A stretch of 64,000 nt of DNA from an uncultured Lachnospiraceae bacterium (GCA_934352055.1 CAKRJY010000007.1:62001-126000), one strand, 5' to 3'; counted from the first letter of the stretch, positions 16,690 through 24,844 are shown. Translations and numbers: made by a program. The notes: generated from the letters alone by a model not told the origin.

Positions 16690-17703
16690 TTATATTTGTT
16701 TATCCGGCAGCAAAAGTAATCTATCTATTACCGGATGAATAATTGCGGTTTCTGTAATCTGATTAATTGCACAAAGTTTCTTCCCTGCATCTTTACTGGA
16801 TGCTCCGCAGTGATAAACCAGTTCTGTCTCCTCACCATAATCAAGTACAATTAACCTATCATGACAATCGGGATTAGGCTTAATTTGAAGAGAAGGATAT
16901 TCATTTTGAAAATCTGTCACTAAAGATTTTGTAAGAAATCCCTTCCCACCTTTTCCATTTTCTGTGAACAAAACAACCTCCACACCATCAGCCTTCTGAG
17001 AAAGATGTTGTAATGACTTTGCATTCATATAATCATCTACAACATAGATTGATTTCTTTGCTTGCTGATAGATTTCTATGTAAGCAATGTCAGCCTCTAA
17101 CTTCTGTCCTTTATAAATCACAAAATTCTTGACATCTTTTTCCGAAATAAAATTCTCACTTAGCTGTTCAACATTCTTTTGAATCAAATTAACCTTTTGG
17201 TCTGTTTGTTTCTGTTTATCTATTAACCCAGCTGTCTGCACTGATATTTCAGTAACTTTAGATGATAGTAACTCCATTTCAGATCTTGTTACAAATTGCT
17301 GGTTCTGTTTAATATAATGTCGCATTTCTCTAAAGATACGCATAATAAAAATGCTTTGTTGCTCTGCTAATTCTCCGCGAAGTACTGTAGCAAGCATATA
17401 GATTCCTTGCTCTGTAAACGCAAAAGGCATCTTTTTAATATTGGATCCCTGTCTATTACTCTTTTCGTTCAAAGTCGCAAATTGCGACTTTGAAAATCCC
17501 TCCGGTATTTCTTCTCTATTTAGTTGAAACATAAAATCCTCTGGAAATCTACTAATGTTCCGCTTCACCTGCTCATTTAATCGTTTAACTTCATATCCAT
17601 AGATTTCTGCTAAATCTTTATCCAGCATTACCTGCTGTCCGCGAATTATATACACTTTACTACGAATATCATCTGTAGTAATCAATTCCTTTGTATCTTC
17701 CAT
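16690..17703 (-). CDS. ORF6N-domain protein with C-terminal phospholipase-D-like region
   Basis: A 337-residue protein. Residues about 8-105 form an ORF6N domain (SKVYIIRGQQVMLDKDLAEI, FTEQGIYMLATVLRG), a DNA-binding module found in phage and mobile-element regulators. A helical, probably coiled-coil middle follows, and the C-terminal part (from about 210) has VVDDYMNAKSLQHL and CHDRLIVLDYGEE...VYHCGASSKDAGKK, which resembles the PLD-like end of RhuM/ORF6N proteins. The ATG at 17703 has AGGAGG four to five bases upstream; an upstream TTG is disfavoured. The segment KSQFATL is encoded by a perfect palindrome. Likely function is regulation or phage-type anti-repression. Confidence 0.8.
   Translation of the reverse strand: MEDTKELITTDDIRSKVYIIRGQQVMLDKDLAEIYGYEVKRLNEQVKRNISRFPEDFMFQLNREEIPEGFSKSQFATLNEKSNRQGSNIKKMPFAFTEQGIYMLATVLRGELAEQQSIFIMRIFREMRHYIKQNQQFVTRSEMELLSSKVTEISVQTAGLIDKQKQTDQKVNLIQKNVEQLSENFISEKDVKNFVIYKGQKLEADIAYIEIYQQAKKSIYVVDDYMNAKSLQHLSQKADGVEVVLFTENGKGGKGFLTKSLVTDFQNEYPSLQIKPNPDCHDRLIVLDYGEETELVYHCGASSKDAGKKLCAINQITETAIIHPVIDRLLLLPDKQI
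17470..17492. repeat. Intragenic palindrome encoding KSQFATL
   Basis: CAAAGTCGCAA and TTGCGACTTTG are perfect inverted arms around one central base. The palindrome sits inside the ORF6N gene and shares the core GTCRCAAATTGYGAC with the upstream palindrome at 17761. Confidence 0.8.
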
Positions 17704-17760
17704 TTTTCCTCCTACCAAACCGGTTATTAGTTCCGTCAGATTGATTTTTCAATTCCATTT

Positions 17761-17787
17761 CATGAAGTCACAAATTGTGACTTCATG
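17761..17787. repeat. Perfect 27-bp palindrome upstream of the ORF6N gene
   Basis: Arms CATGAAGTCACAA and TTGTGACTTCATG flank one central base, 58-84 bases before the ORF6N start codon. Read on the minus strand it would encode MKSQFVTS then a stop, the same peptide motif as the intragenic palindrome. A further inverted repeat, TTCAAGGTG...CACCTTGAA, lies at 17798-17823. This could be an operator or a mobile palindromic unit. Confidence 0.7.
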
Positions 17788-17845
17788 GATTTTTGATTCA
17801 AGGTGCAGTTAATTCACCTTGAACGTTAACGCAACTTGAGATTAA

Positions 17846-18211
17846 TCACTCCTCCACAATACTCTCCATCTGTTCCAACTTCTGCAAGGCTTTCATATAC
17901 GCCATGAGTCTTTTATATTGCTCATCTCCAAGGCTGTGAATCTGCTTTAAAATCTTAATATCCGACCTGGTAACTTCATAATCCATATCTGCATCTTTAT
18001 ATTCCGGATCAATTCCTTTTCCAGTCAAAAGCTGTTCGGGAGTAATCTCCAATGCATCACATATAGACAACAGACAGTCCGCTTTGGGATTCGTCTTTTT
18101 CTTCTTCCAGTCACTGATGTTACTTGTTGCAATCCCGGTCCTTCTTGAGAGTTCCAACTGCGTTATGTTCTTCTGCTCCATCACACAAAAAATTCTTTCA
18201 CTGATAATCAT
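17846..18211 (-). CDS. XRE family helix-turn-helix regulator
   Basis: A 121-residue protein with an N-terminal HTH (NITQLELSRRTGIATSNISDWKKKKTNPK) and a helical C-terminus that ends ALQKLEQMESIVEE. GGAGGG lies upstream of the ATG. It has its own promoter (18279-18307) with a palindrome CCGTCTATACGG immediately downstream, suggesting autoregulation. It precedes the ORF6N gene on the same strand and may control it. Cys-poor, no ligand domain seen. Confidence 0.88.
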   Translation of the reverse strand: MIISERIFCVMEQKNITQLELSRRTGIATSNISDWKKKKTNPKADCLLSICDALEITPEQLLTGKGIDPEYKDADMDYEVTRSDIKILKQIHSLGDEQYKRLMAYMKALQKLEQMESIVEE

Positions 18212-18264
18212 GATTTTCCCTCCATCAACATTCCGTACATATCCGTATTTATAAATTTATTCAT

Positions 18265-18307
18265 CCGTCTATACGGTTATAGTATCATGTTACAACTTTT
18301 CTTTCAA
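18265..18307 (-). promoter_or_regulatory. Promoter and operator of the XRE gene
   Basis: On the minus strand TTGAAA (18307-18302), 17 bases, TACTAT (18284-18279). The palindrome CCGTCTATACGG follows at 18265-18276, placed where a repressor would block initiation. A related CCGTACATATCCGT lies further downstream. Confidence 0.55.
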
Positions 18308-18400
18308 TGGAGATTTTTGTATTTCTGAACTTTGTTATATTCTTCTCTTTATATAGCTCCGAGTACAACTGTCTTATTCTTTCCCTACGAAGATAAAAAT

Positions 18401-18443
18401 CCGGGTATCCAGGCAACCCGCAAAAGGTTGTCTGAATACCCGG
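18401..18443 (-). terminator. Original terminator of rlmD, displaced
   Basis: A strong stem (CCGGGTATTCAGACAACC / GGTTGCCTGGATACCCGG on the minus strand) runs into ATTTTTAT. It follows the stranded 3' end of the methyltransferase gene by about 30 bases, so it was that gene's terminator before the element inserted. Confidence 0.8.
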
Positions 18444-18474
18444 AAATGCTATATTTTAAGGCTATTTACACTAT

Positions 18475-18516
18475 TTATTTCTGTACTTTTGACATCAATA
18501 CTACCGTTTCAACATG
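18475..18516 (-). pseudogene. Stranded native 3' end of the rlmD methyltransferase gene
   Basis: The minus strand reads HVETVVLMSKVQK then TAA, which is the expected C-terminal end of RlmD/RumA-type enzymes. The live gene, 17 kb away, now ends HVECVVALHRVDM with the same length of 13 residues after the shared junction. The two pieces meet at the hexamer GCATGT (minus strand), which is where the element inserted. Confidence 0.9.
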
Positions 18517-18517
18517 C
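18509..18517. other. Attachment junction (att), left end in window orientation
   Basis: The plus strand reads TCAACATGC; the other junction at 35426 reads TCGACATGC. The common hexamer ACATGC is the likely crossover core. Rightward sequence belongs to the element, leftward to the chromosome. Confidence 0.8.
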
Positions 18518-18613
18518 GTCGTCTCCGTCCTTGGAACACATAATGTCCACCTCGTCTTCGGTAAAAGAACAATTATTTTCTCCGTTATTCAACAAGTCTT
18601 CGTGAACGCTCAT
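18509..18613 (-). CDS. Small acidic ORF running into the att junction
   Basis: A 34-codon ORF (MSVHEDLLNNGENN..., ending DGDDAC) with an excellent AAGGAGGTGAGCTTG site before its ATG, located 40 bases after the recombinase stop. It is acidic with three cysteines and has no recognised family. Its stop codon (TGA) is formed at the junction, two bases of it lying outside the element. In the excised circle this stop would be lost and the frame would continue for 55 more codons (35428 down to 35264) before TAA. Coding status is uncertain; the ribosome site is the best evidence. Confidence 0.5.
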   Translation of the reverse strand: MSVHEDLLNNGENNCSFTEDEVDIMCSKDGDDAC

Positions 18614-18653
18614 TCAAGCTCACCTCCTTGTTGAGTTATATCACAGGCAGGCG

Positions 18654-20345
18654 TTATACTGCCTGCTTGTGAAGATTCTTATATCTGTTTTTTGCGTCAG
18701 GAATAAACTCATTGTCCATTCCCTTTAACACAAATGTCAGCTTATATGGATCTACCGTGCCATCCTCTGCCACTTCTCCCACAATTACCTTCTGTACAAT
18801 GCTTTCAAATACAACTCTGTCAAACTTATCAAGCACATCTGCACCTGTAAGCTTTGCCCGAAGCTCCCGCATACGGTTTTGAATGTTTTTCTGGGATAAT
18901 ACATTCTGCGATAATACATCCTTTTCATCATTGGCTTTTTTCAGTTTCCGATTCAATTCTTCGTATTTCTCATTGTATGCTTCTTTTGAAATTTTATCAT
19001 CCAGCATCATATCAGTCAATTTGTTTCGCTTCTTTTCAAGAGAAGCAATGTCCTTTTCCACCTGCTTCAATCTGCCGGAGCTTTCATCCTTAGATATTGT
19101 CTCTTCTACAGAAGAAAGCACTGATTCCAGCACATCATCAAAGTTATCTGCAAGCAGTCCGAACATCTCCAAAAAGGCATTTTCGATGATGCTCTCATCA
19201 ATTGCCTTGCTGTTAGGACAGTTTTCAATGCCCTTATTGGTTGCCACCCTGCATTTCCACACCGGTTTCTTATGCTGTGTATCCTGATGGTGGGAACGTC
19301 TTGTCAGATTCGTACCGCAGAAGCCGCATTCACACATACTGCTGAAAGCAAATTTCCGGGCATATTTTGTCCGGGTTCCGGATTCCACATTTGAATTAGA
19401 ATGGTAACGGTTTCTACAAATCTCCTGTGCCGCATTCCATATCTCCTCCGATACAATGGCTTCGTGGTGGTTCTTCGTATAGTATTGGTTTTCCTCTCCA
19501 CGATTTTCCAGCCTCCGCTTGGATATCGGGTCAACCGTATAGGTCTTTCCCATCAGCAAATCACCCTTGTACTTCTCGTTCTTGATAATTCCTCTGACAC
19601 CACTGTCTGTCCACTTGACAATACCCTTTTTGTTTACTTTTCCAAGCTCGGTAAGTCTTTTTGCAATGGTATTTGCTCCGTATCCCTGAATATACAGATC
19701 AAATATCAGTCGGACTGTTTCTGCTTCTGCCGGATTGACCGAAATGCTTTTATCTTCCGGATTATAGTCATATCCAAGACAGCCGTTAAATCCCATCAGC
19801 TCCCCTCTTGCCATCTTGTATTGCACTCCCATCTTCACATTCTGCGATAGGGACTCCACCTCATTCTGTGCCAGTGCCGATAAGAGAGAAAGCTGCATCT
19901 CACTCTCCATAGTGGAAGTGTCGATGTTTTCCTTTTCAAAAATCACCGTCACACCTTTCTGCTTAAGCATTCGTGTGTAAGTCAGTGTGTCCACAAGATT
20001 TCTGGAGAATCGGGAAATTGATTTTGTGATAACCACATCAATCTGCCCGTTCATGCAATCCTCAATCATCCTTAAGAACTCATCCCTTTTATCGGTTTTC
20101 GTTCCCGTAATGCCTTCGTCTGCATAAATCCCTACCATTGCCCATTCCTTGTTTTTTGAAATCTTGTCCTGATAATACTGCTTCTGTGACTGAAAACTCT
20201 GCAGCTGCTCCTCCCCGTCTGTACTGACACGGACATAAGCCGCTACTCGTTTCCTCTGTAAGGTTAACGGCGTTCCCACTAACCTGCGGTCCCTTACAAT
20301 CGGACCTTCTGTTGCCTTAATTACCTGTACCTCTGTATCTGCCAT
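18654..20345 (-). CDS. Large serine recombinase (site-specific integrase of the element)
   Basis: A 563-residue protein that should integrate and excise the element. The resolvase domain begins RVAAYVRVSTDGEEQLQSFQ, in which the Ser of RVST is the nucleophile, and includes ITKSISRFSRN. A recombinase domain (GYGANTIAKRL...SGVRGIIKNEKYKG), a zinc ribbon (CECGFCGTNL...CRVATNKGIENC) and a coiled coil (residues about 420-500) follow. The ATG at 20345 has AGGAGGT nine bases upstream; the frame extends further but without a site. Intact. Its position next to the att junction fits its role. Confidence 0.95.
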   Translation of the reverse strand: MADTEVQVIKATEGPIVRDRRLVGTPLTLQRKRVAAYVRVSTDGEEQLQSFQSQKQYYQDKISKNKEWAMVGIYADEGITGTKTDKRDEFLRMIEDCMNGQIDVVITKSISRFSRNLVDTLTYTRMLKQKGVTVIFEKENIDTSTMESEMQLSLLSALAQNEVESLSQNVKMGVQYKMARGELMGFNGCLGYDYNPEDKSISVNPAEAETVRLIFDLYIQGYGANTIAKRLTELGKVNKKGIVKWTDSGVRGIIKNEKYKGDLLMGKTYTVDPISKRRLENRGEENQYYTKNHHEAIVSEEIWNAAQEICRNRYHSNSNVESGTRTKYARKFAFSSMCECGFCGTNLTRRSHHQDTQHKKPVWKCRVATNKGIENCPNSKAIDESIIENAFLEMFGLLADNFDDVLESVLSSVEETISKDESSGRLKQVEKDIASLEKKRNKLTDMMLDDKISKEAYNEKYEELNRKLKKANDEKDVLSQNVLSQKNIQNRMRELRAKLTGADVLDKFDRVVFESIVQKVIVGEVAEDGTVDPYKLTFVLKGMDNEFIPDAKNRYKNLHKQAV

Positions 20346-20413
20346 ACTTTTTCTACCTCCTTGTGTCATTACCATACACCGAAAACAAAATGTTAACGAA
20401 TGTACGAATCTAT

Positions 20414-20557
20414 CTAAACTGCCATAAAAGAACAAATCTTGTATTCACCCATGATTCGGCTCTTGGCTCTTGCATATTCATCATCAGAAATGAATCCGTT
20501 TCTGTGAATCCAACCAAGAACCGCAAGCTTCTTCGCTAATTCCAAATCCTTTGTCAT
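20414..20557 (-). CDS. SHOCT-like small protein partnered with the recombinase
   Basis: A 47-residue protein, MTKDLELAKKLAVLGWIHRN then GFISDDEYARAKSRIMGEY, with the look of a SHOCT-type domain (short helix-loop-helix with GxISxxEYxxxK). Such tiny proteins are commonly encoded just ahead of serine recombinases in clostridial elements and might act as a recombination accessory; that role is inference from position. GGGAGG lies before the ATG at 20557. The longer in-frame extension to 20665 overlaps the structured region and is rejected. Confidence 0.65.
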   Translation of the reverse strand: MTKDLELAKKLAVLGWIHRNGFISDDEYARAKSRIMGEYKICSFMAV

Positions 20558-20667
20558 ATTCCTGCACCTCCCTTTCAAAGTTTCCCTGTTATCACCTTCT
20601 TTCTTACCCACTGTGTGGTTTTTCAAGTGACTGACTGTTCGTAATAGGACTTGTTTGGCTTCCATTC

Positions 20668-20838
20668 GTATCAGATGCTGTCAGCGTTCCAGCTGACCTT
20701 TAGCATATTGGCGGTTTCCCTGTCGCTGCCTGTGGGCTACTCCTGCGCGAGTTCCTTTCCCACCCTTTCGGAAGTGTCATTCCCCGCTCTTCTTACCTTC
20801 CGGTAAGCCTCCTCGCAGAGACTGTTGGCATCTGATAC
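20668..20838. ncRNA. Candidate structured RNA beside the recombinase operon
   Basis: An 11-bp perfect helix, GTATCAGATGC (20668-20678) with GCATCTGATAC (20828-20838), encloses about 150 bases containing further hairpins: GTCAGC/GCTGAC (20680-20697), CTTACC/GGTAAG (20792-20807) and CTGCG/CGCAG. Read on the minus strand two loops become GNRA (GGAA and GAAA), which favours a minus-strand RNA. On the plus strand a small hairpin plus ATTTTT follows at 20847-20872. No open frame explains the conservation of pairing. I do not match it to a named RNA family. Confidence 0.45.
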
Positions 20839-21009
20839 AGCTCATGAACCTTCTTCATGAAGGTTATTTTTCAATGTGCAAATCACAAAAATCTTATAGA
20901 ACATCTGTTTGTTTTGTGTTATGATTGTTGTAGCCGATTTGCTTCATTTCTGATGCCGCCCGGCTACGTTTTGTAAGTTCATTGTAGTAAAATACAGAGG
21001 ATAAAATAA

Positions 21010-21036
21010 TTGACGGTCACTTGACCGGAACTTGAC
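21010..21036 (+). promoter_or_regulatory. Three TTGAC boxes at 11-bp spacing upstream of the STAND gene
   Basis: TTGAC starts at 21010, 21021 and 21032, one helical turn apart on the same DNA face. The last could double as a -35 element (TTGACA), but no convincing -10 follows at 17 bases. Such iterated boxes usually mark cooperative binding of an activator or repressor. Confidence 0.4.
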
Positions 21037-21128
21037 ATAGAATTTTTTCAAAGATTGAAAATATAGAAAGACAAATAAGATAGATAAGATAGATGGATTG
21101 ATACATCTTCTCTGAAAGGAGCACGCAG

Positions 21129-23537
21129 ATGAGAAACAGACTGACCTTCGCTAATGTGATTGGTGTATTACTGGAAAATAAAAAGAAAACCTACCCGCAG
21201 CACCAGCTTGTACGCAGTCTGTTCTCTGCATATCTGGATGATACTCTGACAGTTTCGGAATTAATCGCAGATGACACGACGATGTACAGCCGCTGGTGCA
21301 ATGGTGCCCGCCCGATTCCTATAGATATCCTAAAGACTTATGAAGATGAGGATGAATGGGATACAATGGAGGAGGATTTCAGAGATAAGATTATTCCGAA
21401 CCTGTTAAACGAATCACAGGCTCGAATCCAGATGGAGGAATTGATTACAGACAGTATAAAAACCATCGGGCAGGAAATGGCTAATGCGCTGATTCAAGAG
21501 CCGGATAATGCAGCCTTTTTCTGCTCTGTGGTAAGATATGCGATTTTGAATGACCATAGCACAGGTGCGCTCTATTCTCCCGACCTTTCGGAAGTGATTC
21601 TTTGCAATAAGCTTCCCTCCTGCAATCAGGCATTCATTGGACGAAAGGATGAGATAAAAGCAATCGCATCCCATCTTTCCAATCAATCCGTCTTATTCAT
21701 TACCGGTATGGCAGGCATTGGAAAAAGCGAAGTTGCCAAAGCCTATGCACAGAAGAACCGTAAAAAATACACCAATATCATTTATCTGTATTACACCGGT
21801 GATTTGAGAAAAGACATCGCAAACCTTACATTTGCAGATGATTCCGTAGAAATGAATGAGGAAGTCCGTTTTCAGAATCACTATAAGGTGATGCAGAAAC
21901 TCCACACAGATACACTGCTGATTCTGGACAACTTCAATGTGCTTCCAAAGGACGAACCCTTCTTAAAGGAACTGATGAAGAATGATATGCAGCTATTGAT
22001 TACCAGCAGATGCAGACTTAAGAATTATGATTCTATAGAAATAAAAGAATTGGATAAAGAAAAAGAGCTGACAGAACTGTTCTACAAGCATTGTCCTTCT
22101 GCAAAACGTGATCCGGACAGTGTGTCTGCCATTATAGAAGAAGTGAACTGTCATACCCTGACTGTCTGCATGGCTGCTCTTACCCTGGAAGCCAGCGGAA
22201 TGGAACCGGAGGAATTATTACAAGAGCTTCGTTCCTGCGGTATCGGGCAAAACAATGAAGAAATCGAGGTATTCAAAGATGATGAATTCTCCTATGACAG
22301 TATGATAGGACATCTTCGTATGCTGATGAAGCTCAATAGATTAAATGAGGACAGTATTGATATCCTCCGTAACCTCTCACTCCTGCCGGTATCAGGAGTT
22401 TATAAAAGTGCGTTCAAAATGTGGCTGGAGCTGGATTCTCTCAAAAATGTAAATGAGCTGATACGCTATGGTATTATCAGTGAAGATACCGAAAACAAGA
22501 CGATTGCACTGCACCCACTCATTCAGGAAGTGGCAATTGCAGAGACCATCCCAACCGTATCAGACTGCCATGTAATGCTGAATCACCTGCATTTGATATG
22601 CCTTGCTCATGGACTGGATGTAAAGCGACAGCTGACTGTCATGGAATATCTGAAAAGCATCAACAGACATATCATCATAGACAACAAGGCATATTATCTG
22701 CTGTTCTTACAGGATATGTTCCCTTATTTTGACAAGTATCTGGATACTGATTACCTACCGGAGCTGGTGGAGCGAATGGAATATGTGATGAATCTAATGG
22801 ATGAAGCAGGCAAGTCGGATGGGGCGAATAAACCATGTAATTTAAATGAGTCAATCACACCAGATATTACGGAAGAAACCAACCACATTTCTGCCTGTGA
22901 CAAAGCATTATTATTAGATTACAAGGCACAGCTTCTGTTCCCACGCAAGGAATATGATAATGCCATCAAGAAATATAAAAAGGCGATTGTCCTCATGGAA
23001 AATTACCATAAGACCAATACTGCAGATGCCCGTTCCGCCAATCTGCTTTCAAACCTGCACAACAACCTCTCTACTGCTTATCTGTTCCGGAAGAAACGTG
23101 AAGAAGCTGTAACAGAATTAAAGACAGCTTTCGCAGTACGCAGTGAATATGCCAGTCTTGGATTGATAGAGAATAATGATACCCTGCAGCAGACACTCTC
23201 ACTTGCTAACATGCTGGTGCAGAATAAGGAATATGATTCTGCTCTGGAAATTATTGATTTCTGTGAATCCACCATTGATGAAGTTATGGGTAGAAATAAC
23301 CTTGATTATGGTATGTGCGAGTTCTATCGTGGTGTCATTGCTTATACCCGTTCTCAGCCTGTGATAGCAGAACAGCACCTGCTTAACGCAGATGCCGTCT
23401 TTCATGCTGTTATGAACGAGAACCCTGATAATGATTATTCCAAAAGTACTGCTCGTTATTTGTATAGTTTGTATATGAGATGGGGAAAGAAAGAGCTTGC
23501 GGAGCAATATAAAAAAATACTAATCAGCACGCATTAG
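21129..23537 (+). CDS. STAND-family NTPase with TPR-like repeats
   Basis: An 802-residue protein. Walker A is visible as GMAGIGKSEVAKAYA near residue 195, Walker B as TLLILDNF near 265 and the sensor arginine motif LLITSR near 290, as in NB-ARC/STAND ATPases. The N-terminal about 170 residues form an unassigned effector or adaptor region (starting NVIGVLLENKKKTYPQHQLV). The C-terminal third has helical TPR-like repeats (YDNAIKKYKKAIVLMENYH; NLHNNLSTAYLFRKKREEAV). AAGGAG lies seven bases before the ATG. STAND proteins sense a ligand through repeats and switch on an effector, and many protect against phage. A defence or regulatory role is inferred. Confidence 0.8.
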   Translation: MRNRLTFANVIGVLLENKKKTYPQHQLVRSLFSAYLDDTLTVSELIADDTTMYSRWCNGARPIPIDILKTYEDEDEWDTMEEDFRDKIIPNLLNESQARIQMEELITDSIKTIGQEMANALIQEPDNAAFFCSVVRYAILNDHSTGALYSPDLSEVILCNKLPSCNQAFIGRKDEIKAIASHLSNQSVLFITGMAGIGKSEVAKAYAQKNRKKYTNIIYLYYTGDLRKDIANLTFADDSVEMNEEVRFQNHYKVMQKLHTDTLLILDNFNVLPKDEPFLKELMKNDMQLLITSRCRLKNYDSIEIKELDKEKELTELFYKHCPSAKRDPDSVSAIIEEVNCHTLTVCMAALTLEASGMEPEELLQELRSCGIGQNNEEIEVFKDDEFSYDSMIGHLRMLMKLNRLNEDSIDILRNLSLLPVSGVYKSAFKMWLELDSLKNVNELIRYGIISEDTENKTIALHPLIQEVAIAETIPTVSDCHVMLNHLHLICLAHGLDVKRQLTVMEYLKSINRHIIIDNKAYYLLFLQDMFPYFDKYLDTDYLPELVERMEYVMNLMDEAGKSDGANKPCNLNESITPDITEETNHISACDKALLLDYKAQLLFPRKEYDNAIKKYKKAIVLMENYHKTNTADARSANLLSNLHNNLSTAYLFRKKREEAVTELKTAFAVRSEYASLGLIENNDTLQQTLSLANMLVQNKEYDSALEIIDFCESTIDEVMGRNNLDYGMCEFYRGVIAYTRSQPVIAEQHLLNADAVFHAVMNENPDNDYSKSTARYLYSLYMRWGKKELAEQYKKILISTH

Positions 23538-23564
23538 GTATTGCCATAACAATGATACATATAG

Positions 23565-23786
23565 TCAGAACACCCAAATATCAGCATAACGGGTAACAAG
23601 GTCATAGAAAACTTGCAGGCTTGGCTGCTGTCCTTTGTTCTCGATATTCGCAAGGTAACGAGGAGAAATAAACATCTCGTCGCTCACTTTCTTGCGGCTC
23701 TCTTTCCTTTCTGTCCGCGCTGCCTTTATTGCTTGCCCGAAAGCCTTGAAGTCATATTTTTCTACTGGTCTTTTTGTCATATTCAT
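23565..23786 (-). CDS. XRE-type HTH protein, truncated at the C-terminus
   Basis: A 73-residue protein ([20 protein letters not shown]...) with an HTH reading [36 protein letters not shown]. Relatives in clostridial elements continue for about 40 more residues after a DISVDQFF-type segment; here the frame ends YADIWVF, so the 3' end is probably frameshifted or cut. The ribosome site is weak. It faces the STAND gene (convergent). Confidence 0.6.
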   Translation of the reverse strand: MNMTKRPVEKYDFKAFGQAIKAARTERKESRKKVSDEMFISPRYLANIENKGQQPSLQVFYDLVTRYADIWVF

Positions 23787-23940
23787 TCATCCAGTTACAT
23801 TTTACTGTTCCCCTTTCCTGTTGGATACACATACACAATTCCTATTATGAACCAAAATAATTCATAATCAGACACTTGATATTGTTCGTCTGTCCGAGTA
23901 CAATTATGCTGATAATGTGTAGAGAAAGGACGGGTAAATT

Positions 23941-24147
23941 ATGGAATATATGTCTGCACCACAGGCAGCGGAAAAATGGGGAATTTCTGAAAGACGAGTA
24001 CAGATACTTTGCAGCCAGAACCGCATACCGGGCGTTTCAAAACTTGGGTATATGTGGCTGATACCAAAGGACGCGGAAAAGCCAACTGACGCAAGATTTA
24101 AGAAAAGATGTCCTAAGTCATTACAGGAGGAAACCGACCATGAATAA
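23941..24147 (+). CDS. Small excisionase-like HTH DNA-binding protein
   Basis: A 68-residue protein of the HTH_17 type: MSAPQAAEKWGISERRVQIL then CSQNRIPGVSKLGYMWLIPK. It overlaps the response regulator by eight bases, so it is co-translated with the two-component system rather than with the recombinase. Proteins of this shape bind DNA as excisionases or small regulators. Its place at the start of a VanR-like operon suggests a regulator of that module. Confidence 0.8.
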   Translation: MEYMSAPQAAEKWGISERRVQILCSQNRIPGVSKLGYMWLIPKDAEKPTDARFKKRCPKSLQEETDHE

Positions 24148-24844
24148 ATACAAAATAATGATAGTTGACGACGAACCGGATATATTAGAGCTGCTTGAAA
24201 AATCCCTTGCCATTGAAGGCTTCCAAAATATCACAAAGGTAGATAACGGGCTTTCTGCGGTAAGCTCATGCCACACATTGCAGCCCGACATGATTATCTT
24301 GGACGTTATGCTGCCGGGAATTGACGGGTATGAAGTCTGTAAACAGATTAGAGAGTTTTCTCATTGCCCTATCCTGTTTCTATCTTCAAAGAATGATGAA
24401 CTGGATAAAATACTTGGTCTGGCAGTCGGAGGGGACGATTATGTAACAAAGCCGTTCAGCCCGAAAGAAGTAGCTTATCGTGTGAAAGCACAGTTGCGAC
24501 GTACAGAATACAGGCAGCTTTCAACAAAGGCGCAGCCCCTTAAAGTCGGTGCGTTGAGCATTGACCCAGAGGGCTGCCGTGTGACAAAGGATGGAAAGGA
24601 AATTGAACTGACCGCCCGTGAGTTTGAGATTCTGCATTACATGGCACAAAATATAGGACGTGTTATTAGCAAGGAAAGGCTATATGAAACCGTATGGGGT
24701 GAGGATGGCTTCGGTTGCGATAATACAATTATGGTACATATCCGACACTTGCGGGAAAAGATAGAAAGTAATACCACTTCCCCGGAGTACATTATCACAA
24801 TGAAAGGCTTGGGCTACAAGTTGGTAAATCCTTATGAAAAATAA
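24140..24844 (+). CDS. OmpR/VanR-type response regulator
   Basis: A 234-residue two-domain regulator. The receiver has the acidic pair (IVDDEPD), the phosphoacceptor Asp55 in MIILDVMLPGIDG and the conserved Lys in YVTKPFSP. The C-terminal winged helix reads LTAREFEILHYMAQNIGRVI...VHIRHLREKI. It overlaps the HTH gene before it and the kinase gene after it (11 bases), so the three form one translational unit. The likely target is the ABC transporter operon immediately downstream. Confidence 0.95.
   Translation: MNKYKIMIVDDEPDILELLEKSLAIEGFQNITKVDNGLSAVSSCHTLQPDMIILDVMLPGIDGYEVCKQIREFSHCPILFLSSKNDELDKILGLAVGGDDYVTKPFSPKEVAYRVKAQLRRTEYRQLSTKAQPLKVGALSIDPEGCRVTKDGKEIELTAREFEILHYMAQNIGRVISKERLYETVWGEDGFGCDNTIMVHIRHLREKIESNTTSPEYIITMKGLGYKLVNPYEK

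Noticed and set aside
18332..18634. 100-aa plus-strand frame
   Set aside because: Runs through the displaced rlmD terminator and the att junction; no ribosome site. The minus-strand reading explains the sequence better.
20701..20850. Very short cysteine-containing frames on the minus strand within the structured region
   Set aside because: They cross the paired helices and have no adequate ribosome site; pairing is the stronger signal.
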